Source: Pseudomonas koreensis
Lineage (GTDB): Bacteria; Pseudomonadota; Gammaproteobacteria; Pseudomonadales; Pseudomonadaceae
Direction: 5' to 3'
Length of the DNA: 64,000 nucleotides
Assembly (NCBI RefSeq): GCF_012986595.1
Contig: NZ_JAAQYM010000006.1
Location: 372,001-436,000, forward strand
Under the pieces are notes generated by a model. That model was not told where the DNA came from and ran no database searches. It was given only the letters and a program-made list of their open reading frames with translations. How positions within the stretch are numbered: the first letter of the stretch is position 1; the number at the start of each line of letters is the position of its first letter. Positions 23,935-33,013 of the stretch are shown one piece after another. The position numbers were made by a program, and so were the translations under genes.

Positions 23935-25398
23935 TCACGCCACGATGTCGCTGGTCGCTGCCTGGCCCACGGTGCTGACCTGGAAGTCCGCCACGCCGTG
24001 CCCGGAGAAGTCCACCGACAACAGGCTGTTGCCGCCCGACGAGGTCAGGACCGCGTCACCGGCGGCACCGGTGAAGCTGCTGACGAAGTGCAGGCCTGCA
24101 CCTTTGGTGATGGCGCTCAGGTCGATTTTGTCGAGACCGCTGACGAAATCGAGGATCTGATCGATTGCACCCGGCTTGGAGTCGGAACTGGACGCGAACA
24201 CGAACGTGTCCGAACCTGCACCGCCCCACAGTTTGTCCGCACCACCGGCGCCGTAGATGATGTCGTTGCCGGCACCGCCTTTCAGCTCGTTGGACACACT
24301 GTTACCGATCAGCAGGTCGTTGCCCGAACCGCCGATGGCGTTCTCGATGGTGACGCCCTTGGCGATGGACACGTTACCGATCAGGCCGCCAACGTCAGAG
24401 AACGAGGCCTCATTGAGGTTGATCTTCTGATTCTGGGTGAAACCCGAGAAGTCGAAGGTGTCCTTGCCGCCCGCATCCCACACCGAGAACACCAGCTTGT
24501 CGCTCGACGACGAGGCGCCGAGGAAGTCGCGACCGGCGTTGGAGTTGAAACCGTAGGTGGTGTCACCGGTGCGGGTGGTCAGGTTGGCACCGTAGAGCTT
24601 CTGGATCGCCGCGATGTCGTCCATCAGCGGGCCGGAAGCATAGGCTTCCACACCGCCCTTGCTGAAGTTCTGGTTGGTGTTGCTTTCGCTCCAGTAACTC
24701 ATGAGGCTGTAACCGCGGGTGTCTTGCCCGTAGGAAGCATCCTTGTAAGTCGGGTTGCCTTCGCCGGCGTTATAGTCGCCAGGGTGAGACAGGCCCAGGG
24801 TGTGACCGATTTCGTGCGTCAGCGTTTGACGCCCGTAATTGCTCAGGCCCGGAGTTTTGTTGACGTCATAGCCACTGCCGGTCAGGTACCAGGACTGACC
24901 GTCGTAGCCCGGCTCGGTGCCTGGCAGGAACGCAAACGCCGCCGCGCCTTCCTGGCCGCCGCTGTAGTTACCGAAGGTCATGTGACCATCGCCGCCGCGG
25001 GCCGACTCGGTGAACGTCACGTTGGCGACATCCGCCCAGGATTGCATGGCGAGCACGGCCTGAGCTTTCTGCAGGGCGCTGAACTGACTGAAACCGGTGA
25101 CGCCCAGACCGCTGAAGTTAGCGGTTTTGGCGGTCAGAAAGGTGTAGGTCAGTTCGATCTTGCCGCTGTTGTCGAGGTCGTGCCAGGAGGCACCGTCTCG
25201 CAGCAGTTGGGTAGCGGCTTGATCCACCGAGTAGGAGGGTTTGCCATTGACCGTGAGGTTGCCGCCACGATCGTACTGATGGCTGAAGCTATTGATCTGG
25301 TTCCAGGCGGAGCTGGTTGCAGCCAGAGACTGCACGGCGCCGACAGGCACGAATGTGTCTGCGGTGATATCAATAGCGTTAGCTTTTACTTTCGACAT
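23935..25398 (-). CDS. aprA: Serralysin-type alkaline metalloprotease AprA (AprX)
   Basis: 487 residues from the ATG at 25398 (MSKVKANAID), with AGGAAG upstream; the 36-codon extension in the frame is not part of the family. The metzincin zinc site is THEIGHTLGLSHPG, with His195, His199, His205 and catalytic Glu196, followed by the Met-turn SLMSYWS (Met233, ligand Tyr235). RTX calcium repeats (GGSGNDLLIGN, GGAGNDIIYGAGGADKLWGGAGSDTF) form the parallel beta-roll. The C-terminus (FQVSTVGQAATSDIVA) ends in the D-[hydrophobic]3-type secretion signal. It is an extracellular caseinolytic protease, the heat-stable milk-spoilage enzyme of P. fluorescens, exported by AprDEF and restrained by Inh. It is the first gene of the cluster, with an A/T-rich promoter region upstream. 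Confidence 0.95.
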   Translation of the reverse strand: MSKVKANAIDITADTFVPVGAVQSLAATSSAWNQINSFSHQYDRGGNLTVNGKPSYSVDQAATQLLRDGASWHDLDNSGKIELTYTFLTAKTANFSGLGVTGFSQFSALQKAQAVLAMQSWADVANVTFTESARGGDGHMTFGNYSGGQEGAAAFAFLPGTEPGYDGQSWYLTGSGYDVNKTPGLSNYGRQTLTHEIGHTLGLSHPGDYNAGEGNPTYKDASYGQDTRGYSLMSYWSESNTNQNFSKGGVEAYASGPLMDDIAAIQKLYGANLTTRTGDTTYGFNSNAGRDFLGASSSSDKLVFSVWDAGGKDTFDFSGFTQNQKINLNEASFSDVGGLIGNVSIAKGVTIENAIGGSGNDLLIGNSVSNELKGGAGNDIIYGAGGADKLWGGAGSDTFVFASSSDSKPGAIDQILDFVSGLDKIDLSAITKGAGLHFVSSFTGAAGDAVLTSSGGNSLLSVDFSGHGVADFQVSTVGQAATSDIVA

Positions 25399-25875
25399 AA
25401 ACACACTTCCTTGTTTAGCAATGGAACAGTTTTTGTCAGATAGCGACAATCCCTGGCGAGATCGTCCTATCACTCGCCCAATGAGGGCGTAAGAAACCTG
25501 ACACAATTTGAAATCTGTCGTCTAGCGTTTTTTTGAGATCAATTTGCACTGTTCCGTAAAACTGCCGTAAACAAAGCCTGCGGGGTCGAAAGAATGTTTT
25601 AGCGTGGCGCGCACCGTCCAATTGTCTGACGATTTTCTATTTAAATATTAAATATCGGTAAGTTGCATTTTGATAGATACGTCTCACTTTTCTGCACTCT
25701 ATTAGTGCGATGCCAGTGTATTGATATCAATTTAATAAATACCGTTCGGATCACTGCAAAACTCATACGGGAGCGAGCCTGCTCGCGAAAGCGTCCGTCA
25801 GACAATACTGCGTCGAATGACGAAATGCTTCGCGAGCAGGCTCGCTCCCACAGGTTTTGCATGGACTGAAAATGA
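25399..25875. other. Intergenic region upstream of aprA (477 bp)
   Basis: No convincing gene. The part next to aprA (25399-25740) is markedly A/T-rich compared with its surroundings and should contain the aprA promoter and regulatory sites. I could not identify a specific operator or sigma-factor box with confidence. The distal part holds a REP-like repeat (25769-25852). Confidence 0.6.
25769..25852. repeat. REP-like inverted repeat, GGGAGCGAGCCTGCTCGCGAA family
   Basis: Left arm from 25769 and a complementary right arm ending at 25852 (TTCGCGAGCAGGCTCGCTCCC inside). It is a different sub-family from the other repeats in the window. It lies 24 bases beyond the stop of the polyamine-binding protein gene and may act as its 3' stabiliser or terminator. 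Confidence 0.87.
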
Positions 25876-26961
25876 TCAGCTACCGGTGCGGATCTTGTTC
25901 CACACCCGCGTACGAATCCGGTCAATGTTCAGCGGCATCGCCTCCAGGGCAAACAGCTTGCTCATCATTTCCGGGCTCGGATAGACCTTGGTGTCGCTCT
26001 TGATCGCCGGGTCGATCAGGCCATCAGCCTGTTCGTTGCCATTGGCGTAGTGCACGTAATTGCTGATGCCGGCCATCACGTCCGGGCGCAGCAGGTAGTT
26101 CATGAACGCGTACCCGGCCTTCTCGTCCGGCGCATCGGCGGGCATGGCGACCATGTCGAACCAGATCGCCGCGCCTTCCTTGGGAATCGCGTAACCGATA
26201 TCGACGCCATTCTTCGCTTCCTTGGCGCGGTTTTCCGCTTGCAGGATGTCGCCGGAGAAGCCGACCGCCACGCAGATATCGCCATTGGCCAGGTCGCTGG
26301 TGTATTTCGAGGAATGGAAATAGCTGATGTAGGGGCGCACTTTCATCAGCAGCGCTTCGGCCTTCTTGTAGTCCTCGGGGTTCTTGCTGTGGTGCGGCAG
26401 GCCCAGGTAGTTGAGCGCCGCCGGCAGCAGTTCCGGGCCGTTATCGAGGATGGCGACGCCGCACTTCTGCAGCTTTTCCATGTACTCGGGCTTGAAGATC
26501 AGGTCCCAGGAGTCTACCGGCGCGTCGTCGCCCAGCACCGCTTTGACCTTGGCAATGTTGTAGCCGATCCCGGTGCTGCCCCACAGGTACGGGAAGCCGT
26601 GCTCGTTGTTCGGGTCGTTGACCTGCAGAGCCTTGAGCAACACCGGGTTGAGGTTCTTCCAGTTCGGCAACTGGCTCTTGTCGAGCTTCTTCAGCGCCCC
26701 GCCCTGAATCTGCCGGGCCATGAAGTGGTTGGACGGGAACACCACGTCGTAACCGGATTTGCCGGTCATCAACTTGCCGTCCAGGGTTTCGTTGCTGTCA
26801 TAGACGTCATAGGTGACGCCGATGCCCGTGTCTTTCTGGAAGTTTTTCGTGGTGTCCGGCGCGATGTAGTCGGACCAGTTATAAACCTTGACCGTTTCGG
26901 CGGCATGGCTGATCGAGGCGGCCAGCAGCAGCGGCGCCAGGGTAAGTGCTTTCTGGAGCAT
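25876..26961 (-). CDS. Polyamine ABC transporter substrate-binding protein (PotF/SpuD-like)
   Basis: 361 residues from ATG 26961 with AGGAA 8 bases upstream; the longer frame to 27000 lacks a site. A signal peptide MLQKALTLAPLLLAASISHA is cleaved before AETVKVYNWSDYIAP, the typical first strand of PotF/PotD/SpuD proteins. Other family blocks are FQKDTGIGVTYDVYDSNETLDGKLMTGKSGYDVVFPS and the C-terminal AMPLNIDRIRTRVWNKIRTG. It captures putrescine- or spermidine-like ligands in the periplasm. The matching permease and ATPase genes are not in this window, so it must work with a transporter encoded elsewhere. Neighbouring cupin and FAD-oxidase genes point to polyamine breakdown. Confidence 0.9.
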   Translation of the reverse strand: MLQKALTLAPLLLAASISHAAETVKVYNWSDYIAPDTTKNFQKDTGIGVTYDVYDSNETLDGKLMTGKSGYDVVFPSNHFMARQIQGGALKKLDKSQLPNWKNLNPVLLKALQVNDPNNEHGFPYLWGSTGIGYNIAKVKAVLGDDAPVDSWDLIFKPEYMEKLQKCGVAILDNGPELLPAALNYLGLPHHSKNPEDYKKAEALLMKVRPYISYFHSSKYTSDLANGDICVAVGFSGDILQAENRAKEAKNGVDIGYAIPKEGAAIWFDMVAMPADAPDEKAGYAFMNYLLRPDVMAGISNYVHYANGNEQADGLIDPAIKSDTKVYPSPEMMSKLFALEAMPLNIDRIRTRVWNKIRTGS

Positions 26962-27016
26962 GGGTCGATTCCTGTAGAGACTATTGTTGTTGGCAGGCAA
27001 TCAAAGGATCAGACAA

Positions 27017-27361
27017 TCAGAAAATCAGCACGTAGGTCTTGCGCACAGTCTCCTGGATATCCCAGATACCGAGCGTGTTGGCCGGCAACATCAGTGCGTC
27101 GCCACCTTGTATGTGCAGGGTTTCGCCGCCGTTGTCCGGGGTGAACGTGCAACGGCCGGAAATGAAATGGCAGAACTCCTGAGCGGTGATCTGCCGGCGC
27201 CAGCGCCCCGGGGTGCATTCCCAGACGCCGGTTTCGACGCCGTCGTCGCGCTCGACGCTGGTGGTCGAGGCAATGGCGATCGGCTCACCCAGTGGCACGG
27301 CCACCGGATTCGACTCCTCGAGTAGCAGGGTGGCGGTGTTCTTGAACTGCGTAATGCTCAT
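27017..27361 (-). CDS. Small cupin-domain protein
   Basis: 114 residues from ATG 27361 (MSITQFKNTATLLLEESNPV). It has the double-stranded beta-helix pattern of small cupins (DUF861-like): WECTPGRWRRQITAQEFCHFISGRCTFTPDNGGETLHIQGGDALMLP, with His and Glu residues that could bind a metal. Such proteins frequently sit beside polyamine and amino-acid oxidation genes, as here, where it lies between the FAD oxidoreductase (32 bases upstream in the reading direction) and the polyamine-binding protein gene. A ligand-binding or auxiliary role in that pathway is inferred; no reaction can be assigned. Confidence 0.83.
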   Translation of the reverse strand: MSITQFKNTATLLLEESNPVAVPLGEPIAIASTTSVERDDGVETGVWECTPGRWRRQITAQEFCHFISGRCTFTPDNGGETLHIQGGDALMLPANTLGIWDIQETVRKTYVLIF

Positions 27362-27392
27362 GGTGGGACCTGTCTTTTGAAGAAAACGGCGG

Positions 27393-28799
27393 TTAGTGCA
27401 TGAAACCTTCCATGAAGCCCGCCACCTGACTGGCGAGCTTGCGCCGCCACGGTGCGGTGGCCGGGTTGGCCAGGGTCTGGTCTTCGTGAACGAAACTTTT
27501 GATGATCGCGTTGTAGCCCAGCCAGCGGCACGGCTCCGGCTCCCAGGCGCGCAACGCATGAATCCCGCCGTCCGGCAGCACCCACGGCTGGTGCACCAGT
27601 TCGGTATCGCGCTCCAGAATCAGATCGGCCAGGGTCCGGCCGCCGAGATTGCTGGCACCGACACCCTCCCCGCCGTAACCACCGGACAGCGCAATGCCGT
27701 TGGCGCGGTCGCAGAGCATGTGCGGCTTGAAATGCCGGGACATGCCGAGATTGCCGCCCCACGCGTGGGTGATCTGCACGTTTTTCAGTTGCGGGAACAG
27801 TTCGCCAAACAGATAGCGGCGCAGCTCGACTTCATCGCGGGTCAGGTCGAAGTTGTGGCGCAGCTTGCCGGCGAACTGATAGCCACCGCGGGCGCCGAAA
27901 ATCAGGCGGTTGTCGGCACTGCGCTGGCCATAAGTGACCTGGCGGCTGAACTCACTGAAGGCCTGGCCACGGTTGAGGCCGATTTCATCCCAGGTGGCTG
28001 CCGTCAACGGCTCGGTGGCGACAATCAGGCTTTGCACCGGCAACTGATAGCGACCCAGCGGCGGCAGCGTGACCGAATAGCCTTCGACGGCCGGCACGAT
28101 CCAGCGACTGCGCACGCTGGCCTTGGCCGTGCGCAAGCTGCCGGACTGCCAGTGGGTGACAGGGCTGTTTTCGTAGATCTTCACCCCCATGTTCTGCACG
28201 GTACGCGCCAGACCGCGCACCAGTTTCGCCGGGTGGATGGTCGCCACGTGCGGCGCATAGATCCCGCCATAAGGCTTGGCGACGCGAATCTGTTGCGCCA
28301 GTTGCTCAGGGCTCAGCCAGCGGTAATCGTTGTCGGTCAGACCTTGGGCATGCAATTTGGCGAGGTATTCACGCAGGCTGGCTTCCTGCTCCGGGTAGCG
28401 CGCCGCGCAATAAAGCACCCCGCCTTTGCGGTAATCGCAGTCGATGCCCTCACGTTCGAGGACGACTTCCACTTCATCCGGGATGCTGTGCAGCAGGTCA
28501 AACGAAGCGCGGCGGTGTTCCGGTGACAACCCGGCGAGCAGACGATCCTCGCCCAGCAGATTGCCCATCAGCCAGCCGCCATTGCGTCCGGACGCACCAA
28601 AACCGGCGGTTTGCGCCTCGACGATGGCGATGTCGAGGCCCGGCGCGAGTTTTTTCAGGTAGTACGCAGTCCACAGCCCGGTGTAACCGGCACCGATGAT
28701 TGCCACGTCGACATCCAGATCCTGCTCGAGCGTCGGCCGCGCGATCAGCGGCTCGTCGAGTTGATCCATCCACAAACTGATAGTGCGCCACGCCGGCAT
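27393..28799 (-). CDS. FAD-dependent oxidoreductase, gamma-glutamylputrescine oxidase-like
   Basis: 468 residues from ATG 28799, with GGAG 6 bases upstream; a GTG five codons earlier (28814) is less likely. The Rossmann FAD motif is VDVAIIGAGYTGLWTAYYLKK (about 31-51), followed by the DAO-family signature GFGASGRNGGWLMG. The C-terminal FAD contact is GIALSGGYGGEGVGASNLGGRTLADLI. This is the glycine/D-amino-acid oxidase (DAO) family to which PuuB belongs. PuuB oxidises gamma-glutamylputrescine with release of H2O2. Placement in one run with a polyamine-binding protein and a cupin supports an amine substrate, but the exact one is open. Confidence 0.88.
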   Translation of the reverse strand: MPAWRTISLWMDQLDEPLIARPTLEQDLDVDVAIIGAGYTGLWTAYYLKKLAPGLDIAIVEAQTAGFGASGRNGGWLMGNLLGEDRLLAGLSPEHRRASFDLLHSIPDEVEVVLEREGIDCDYRKGGVLYCAARYPEQEASLREYLAKLHAQGLTDNDYRWLSPEQLAQQIRVAKPYGGIYAPHVATIHPAKLVRGLARTVQNMGVKIYENSPVTHWQSGSLRTAKASVRSRWIVPAVEGYSVTLPPLGRYQLPVQSLIVATEPLTAATWDEIGLNRGQAFSEFSRQVTYGQRSADNRLIFGARGGYQFAGKLRHNFDLTRDEVELRRYLFGELFPQLKNVQITHAWGGNLGMSRHFKPHMLCDRANGIALSGGYGGEGVGASNLGGRTLADLILERDTELVHQPWVLPDGGIHALRAWEPEPCRWLGYNAIIKSFVHEDQTLANPATAPWRRKLASQVAGFMEGFMH

Positions 28800-28851
28800 G
28801 CAAGACTCCGCCACTGAAAACCTTCGATGGCGTCGATCCTAGTGCGTGACT

Positions 28852-29667
28852 TCAATGGCTGTCTTGCGCGCGTGCCCGCAAAGAAATTTGTTTGGCGTAA
28901 GCCTTGGGCGACTGGCCGGTGTGTTGGCGAAAACAGCTGTAGAACGCCGACAGCGAGTTGAACCCGGCGGCAAACGCCAGTTCGTCGATACGCAGCGGCG
29001 GCGTGGCGAGGTCCAGCGACTTGAGCAAATGTTGCAGGCGCGCCTGGTTGACGTAGCGATAAAAGCTCTGCCCCAACACCTGATTGAGCAGATAGGAAAT
29101 CTGATTGCGGCTGTAGCCGCACTCCTTCGCCACCCGCTGCAGGTCCAGCTCCGGATCAAGATACGGCTGCTGCCGGTCGAAGTATTGCTGCAGGTCTTGC
29201 GCCATGAAGCTCAACTGGCGCGGCGACAACCCCAGGCGACTGACCGCCGGACGTTGACTGGGCACGGCATCACCATGGGATTGTGCGCGAACCAGCGAGG
29301 CATATTCGTTGACCCGCCAGATCAAGCCGTCCTTGACCGTGATCGCTTCGCTGGAACGAAACGACACCAGTCCGTCGCCGCCGCGCAGCGTCACTTCGTA
29401 TTGAATGAACGCCGTGTTGCCATCCACCCGGATCCGGTCGCAGTGCTCCAGCGCTTCGTCGGATTCTCGCGGCATGCTGACGCGCACGTACTCGCGCAAT
29501 TCGTCGAGACAAAGGACGCGGTTCTGGAAGAAATCGTTGTACTGGACCTCCGGGTGGTACAGCGCCATCACGCTGTCCAGATCGCGGTGTTTCCAGCTCA
29601 GGTGATAGCGCATGACCGTGGCGGCCGTGGCCGGGGTCTGTTCTGGGCCGTCATCGTCTGCGTGCAT
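28852..29667 (-). CDS. AraC-family regulator with an NTF2/SnoaL-like N-terminal domain
   Basis: 271 residues. The C-terminus (about 160-265) is a two-helix-turn-helix AraC domain: LDLQRVAKECGYSRNQISYLLNQVLGQSFYRYVNQARLQ, then ELAFAAGFNSLSAFYSCFRQHTGQSPKAY. The N-terminal ~125 residues (TAATVMRYHLSWKHRDLDSVMALYHPEVQYNDFF, FIQYEVTLRGGDGLVSFRSSEAITVKDGLIWRVNEY) read as an NTF2-like/SnoaL-like cone fold rather than the usual AraC cupin. It probably senses a small molecule and controls the adjacent amine-oxidation genes, which begin 53 bases downstream on the same strand. Confidence 0.85.
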   Translation of the reverse strand: MHADDDGPEQTPATAATVMRYHLSWKHRDLDSVMALYHPEVQYNDFFQNRVLCLDELREYVRVSMPRESDEALEHCDRIRVDGNTAFIQYEVTLRGGDGLVSFRSSEAITVKDGLIWRVNEYASLVRAQSHGDAVPSQRPAVSRLGLSPRQLSFMAQDLQQYFDRQQPYLDPELDLQRVAKECGYSRNQISYLLNQVLGQSFYRYVNQARLQHLLKSLDLATPPLRIDELAFAAGFNSLSAFYSCFRQHTGQSPKAYAKQISLRARAQDSH

Positions 29668-29930
29668 AAGGCGCTCGGGACAAAAGAATCGAGCTTGCCC
29701 AAGTTCGGCTCAGCGATCAACGGCTAAGCCATAGTGGCCTTTTGGCGTTGGCTGATCCGGGCATGACTTACATCAAAAAATGCGCAGCAATCGCAAAATG
29801 AACTGAAAAATCTCACAGAAAATTCACCTTTGGATGCTACTTTTAATGTCACTGACCGGTTGAGCCATTGAAGGTTCTTCCCACCTAACATGAGCAAATG
29901 GAAGCGCTCGATGAAGAAGGCGGGCAACAC

Positions 29931-30203
29931 ATGAATAAAGGTTCCAGTAAAGTCACGTTCCCCAACGCGTGCCAGCTGATGCGCTGGCACTTTCACCCGA
30001 TGGGCTTCGAAGCGACGATGGACGCACCGGGCAGCATGATTGCCCGTCTGTTTGATCGTGCCAGCGGAGAAACCATGATCGCCATTGCCGGTATTCCTTG
30101 CGCCACGGTGATGAACGCTGCCGATGTCGAGCGCATCATCGAAGCTGTGGAAGACGAACTGGAGGCCTTTATTCCTTCGGAATCTCTTAAGAGTTACGCA
30201 TAA
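29931..30203 (+). CDS. DUF1652 family protein
   Basis: 90 residues from ATG 29931 (MNKGSSKVTFPNACQ); the frame extends to 29898 but no ribosome-binding site supports it. The sequence FPNACQLMRWHFHPMGFEATMD, ARLFDRASGETMIAIAGI and DVERIIEAVEDELEAF fits the small DUF1652 family, widespread in Pseudomonas and without known function. It is soluble, with an alpha/beta pattern. A bidirectional terminator lies 18 bases after its stop, so it is a single-gene unit. Confidence 0.8.
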   Translation: MNKGSSKVTFPNACQLMRWHFHPMGFEATMDAPGSMIARLFDRASGETMIAIAGIPCATVMNAADVERIIEAVEDELEAFIPSESLKSYA

Positions 30204-30220
30204 GCTCTTGTTTTAAAACG

Positions 30221-30250
30221 AAAAGCCCGCGAATCATCGCGGGCTTTTTT
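30221..30250. terminator. Rho-independent terminator, bidirectional
   Basis: Stem AAAAGCCCGCG / CGCGGGCTTTT with a short loop, followed by T-runs in both directions. It separates the convergent DUF1652 gene (+) and the SF1 helicase gene (-). Confidence 0.9.
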
Positions 30251-30261
30251 ATGCCTGGTCT

Positions 30262-32736
30262 TTATGCGGTTTTCACCTTGGCGCGGTGATCGGCAAAGAA
30301 CACTTTGCCTTGGGCAACCCGGTCGGACGCCTTTGGCATGTTCACGGCTTGGGCATCCTGCGGCTCAACGTACCAGTAACAGTGACTGACCGCGCGGGTA
30401 ATGCCGACGTAGGCCAAACGCAGGATCTCGTCCTTTTGCGCCGTGTCATACGGCTCGCTGTCGCCAGCCTTGCCCAGTCCGGCCATGCGGTAAACCTGAT
30501 TCTTGTAGGGCGAACTGGTCAGGTGCTGGCAATCACCGAGCAGGAAAACCGCATCCGCCTGCAGGCCCTTGGCGCTGTGGTAGGTGAGCTGTTTCAGGCG
30601 TCGCGCTTCATACGGCAAGCTAGAATCAACATTAACTACAGGCTGAATATGCTGCTCTATCAATAACTTATCGCTGCTTTTTCGATAAAGCATCAAGATT
30701 GAATCGCCGCGATTGTAATGCTCGACCAGGCGCTGCCCCATGGCTTGATCGTCGCGCTCAAGCACGTTGACCGGTTGCAGCGGTTTGGGGGCGCCGCTGG
30801 CCTTGGCTTTTTTCCCCGGGATCGCCGGAGCGGCGCGGACGATGTGTTCAGCCGCATCGATGATGTGCTGATGGCTGCGATAGTTGTCGCTGAGCATCAC
30901 CCGGGTGGTGCTCGGCGACGGGAATTCCTTGTTGAACTCCATGAAGTAACTCGGCGAACTGCCGCGCCAGCCGTAGATCGACTGCCAGTCGTCCCCCACG
31001 CACAACAACGATGAGCGCTGCGCGCCGCGCCCCACATGCATGGCCGGACCACGGCTGCGGATTTCCGCCAGGCTGGCACGGATCCACGAGACGATCTGCG
31101 GCGACACGTCCTGAAACTCGTCGATCATCAGGTGCGACATCGGCCGTAACAGCTCATCACCCAGCAGTTTGAGGTTCTCCGGGGAGTGCTCGCTGAATAG
31201 CGCGAACATCCGGTTGTAGGTCATCACCGGCGGTTTCTGATCGAGCAGATGATCTTCCAGTGCGCGCCAGAACAGACTCAGCGCCTCGAAGAAAAACCGG
31301 TCCGGATCGTCCTTGGCAAAACTCATGCGACCGACAGCGTCAGGAACATCCAGCCCGAGGTTTTCGATGAAGCCGGCCGCCGCGACAAAACAGTCCAGCA
31401 ACGGCGCTGAGACCAGCTCACCCTTGACCTTGTAATCGAACCCGGGACCCGCGCTCGCATCTCCGGCCAATGTCGACAACACCCGCTTTGACGCTTCGTA
31501 ACTATCAAGCCAAATCAATGGCTTACGACAGAAAGCTTGAAACAGGGTGCGCTTTACCGCCCACTCCGCGCGCACGCTGAGCTTGGCGTTGGGCCGGCAA
31601 ATCTGCGGGTTTTCCCGAGGGTCGAAACCGAGCACCACCCAGGCATCCAGGCTGGGAATGTAGCCGTGGCAATGAAAGGTCGAGCCGTTGATCTCGAAGG
31701 TCTGCCGGCAGGGCTCGATGCCCTTGATCGGCCACGCGCCGGCGCGAAACCACAAATCTTCAATGGCATCGCACAGCTCCTCATCGCGCTTGGCCGCCAA
31801 CTCGGTCACCGCCACGCGCTTCTGCACGTCCGGGTGATCGCGCTCCAGCTCCTTGAGCTGCAACCCGGCCTTGGCCAACGGCTGAATCAACTGACGGAAA
31901 CGTTCGTCTTCAGTAAACAGACGGTGGTAACAAGCGTTGAGCAGGCGCCGCTGGGCGTCGTTGATGCGCAGGTCGAACGGGTTGCTGTCGACCTCCTCGT
32001 CAGCACCTTGTACCCGGTCACTGAGATTCTCGAACGCCTGCAAGCGCTCGAACCCCGGCAGGCTGCGGACCATTGGCAGAATGCGCGAGTGAAAGGTTCG
32101 CACCAGTTCCCGCGCCTGTTTCAGGCTCAGTGCCTGCCCCCACAAGGCGAACAACTCGACCAGTTTGTTGATGAAGTCCTTGCGTGACTCGCGGGTGAAC
32201 GTCACCACCGTCATCGAATCCAGCTCGAACCCAAGGTAGTGCGTGAGCAACAGGATACGCAGCACCAGGGTCGTCGACTTGCCAGCCCCGGCCCCGGCAA
32301 TTATCGAGGTTGAAGGCGTATCACTGAAAATCATCTTCCATTGAGCGCTGCTTGGCTGGGCGTGCTCAGGCAGCAGTCGCGCTACATCGGCTTTCATGCG
32401 CTTTTTCAGTTCGGCACTCAGCGGCAGACGCCAATCGTCGAACAGGTGGTTGTCGACGCTGGGCGGACGATGCTCGGTGTTACGGCTGTCACGAATCAGC
32501 AGGACCTGCCGGCCTTCTTCCAGCCCTTCGAGCTTCCCCTCTTTGAAGCCGTACTCCACGCCAGCGGTGTGGCCACTGCGAAAACCGTCGGCCTGGCCGT
32601 GCAGCCATGACGCGCGATGCTGCGCGCGCAAGCGTGTCAGGCCATGACCGAAGAAACGTGCGGCCAGACGCTTGAACCAGGGCATCTCGGCCAGTGGACG
32701 GAGTTCGGGAGGAAGATCGGGAGTGTGTTGCGTCAC
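30262..32736 (-). CDS. UvrD/Rep-type SF1 DNA helicase (helicase IV-like)
   Basis: 824 residues. After a ~125-residue N-terminal extension (WFKRLAARFFGHGLTRLRAQHRASWLHGQADGF) come the SF1A motifs: Walker A IIAGAGAGKSTTL (near 145-157), motif II IDEFQDVSP, motif III GDDWQSIYGWRGSSP, motif V TYHSAKGLQADAVFLL and motif VI LAYVGITRAVSHCYW. It should translocate 3'-5' on single-stranded DNA at the expense of ATP. The N-terminal extension and overall layout resemble helicase IV (HelD) more than UvrD itself. A central region (about 380-500) with FEINGSTFHCHGYIPSLDAW is not explained by the helicase fold and may add specificity. Confidence 0.88.
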   Translation of the reverse strand: MTQHTPDLPPELRPLAEMPWFKRLAARFFGHGLTRLRAQHRASWLHGQADGFRSGHTAGVEYGFKEGKLEGLEEGRQVLLIRDSRNTEHRPPSVDNHLFDDWRLPLSAELKKRMKADVARLLPEHAQPSSAQWKMIFSDTPSTSIIAGAGAGKSTTLVLRILLLTHYLGFELDSMTVVTFTRESRKDFINKLVELFALWGQALSLKQARELVRTFHSRILPMVRSLPGFERLQAFENLSDRVQGADEEVDSNPFDLRINDAQRRLLNACYHRLFTEDERFRQLIQPLAKAGLQLKELERDHPDVQKRVAVTELAAKRDEELCDAIEDLWFRAGAWPIKGIEPCRQTFEINGSTFHCHGYIPSLDAWVVLGFDPRENPQICRPNAKLSVRAEWAVKRTLFQAFCRKPLIWLDSYEASKRVLSTLAGDASAGPGFDYKVKGELVSAPLLDCFVAAAGFIENLGLDVPDAVGRMSFAKDDPDRFFFEALSLFWRALEDHLLDQKPPVMTYNRMFALFSEHSPENLKLLGDELLRPMSHLMIDEFQDVSPQIVSWIRASLAEIRSRGPAMHVGRGAQRSSLLCVGDDWQSIYGWRGSSPSYFMEFNKEFPSPSTTRVMLSDNYRSHQHIIDAAEHIVRAAPAIPGKKAKASGAPKPLQPVNVLERDDQAMGQRLVEHYNRGDSILMLYRKSSDKLLIEQHIQPVVNVDSSLPYEARRLKQLTYHSAKGLQADAVFLLGDCQHLTSSPYKNQVYRMAGLGKAGDSEPYDTAQKDEILRLAYVGITRAVSHCYWYVEPQDAQAVNMPKASDRVAQGKVFFADHRAKVKTA

Positions 32737-33013
32737 GCTGAGGGGCTCCAGTGTGTAAGGCTGTGCGGCTATGGTCGCCGTATTTGCCCACGAGTTCTAG
32801 CGAAATGCTTACAGGTCATTGGTTTAGGCGATGAACTGAAAGTCGGATGAGACTGTTTCGAGCCGGTTTCCCATCAGTGAATTCGATCAGAATGCTGCAC
32901 TTTTTACGCTTTTTATCGATTGTTGACTGATAGATGATGCCTGTCATTAACCGACGGTCTCGCTTCGTGGCTCAGGCGTTTCGCCCCATGGCGAACCTTT
33001 TGAGGAGACGATC

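Noticed and set aside
25641..25925. A 94-codon minus-strand frame upstream of aprA
   Set aside because: It runs through a REP-like repeat and A/T-rich DNA, overlaps the end of the polyamine-binding protein gene and has no sensible start signal.
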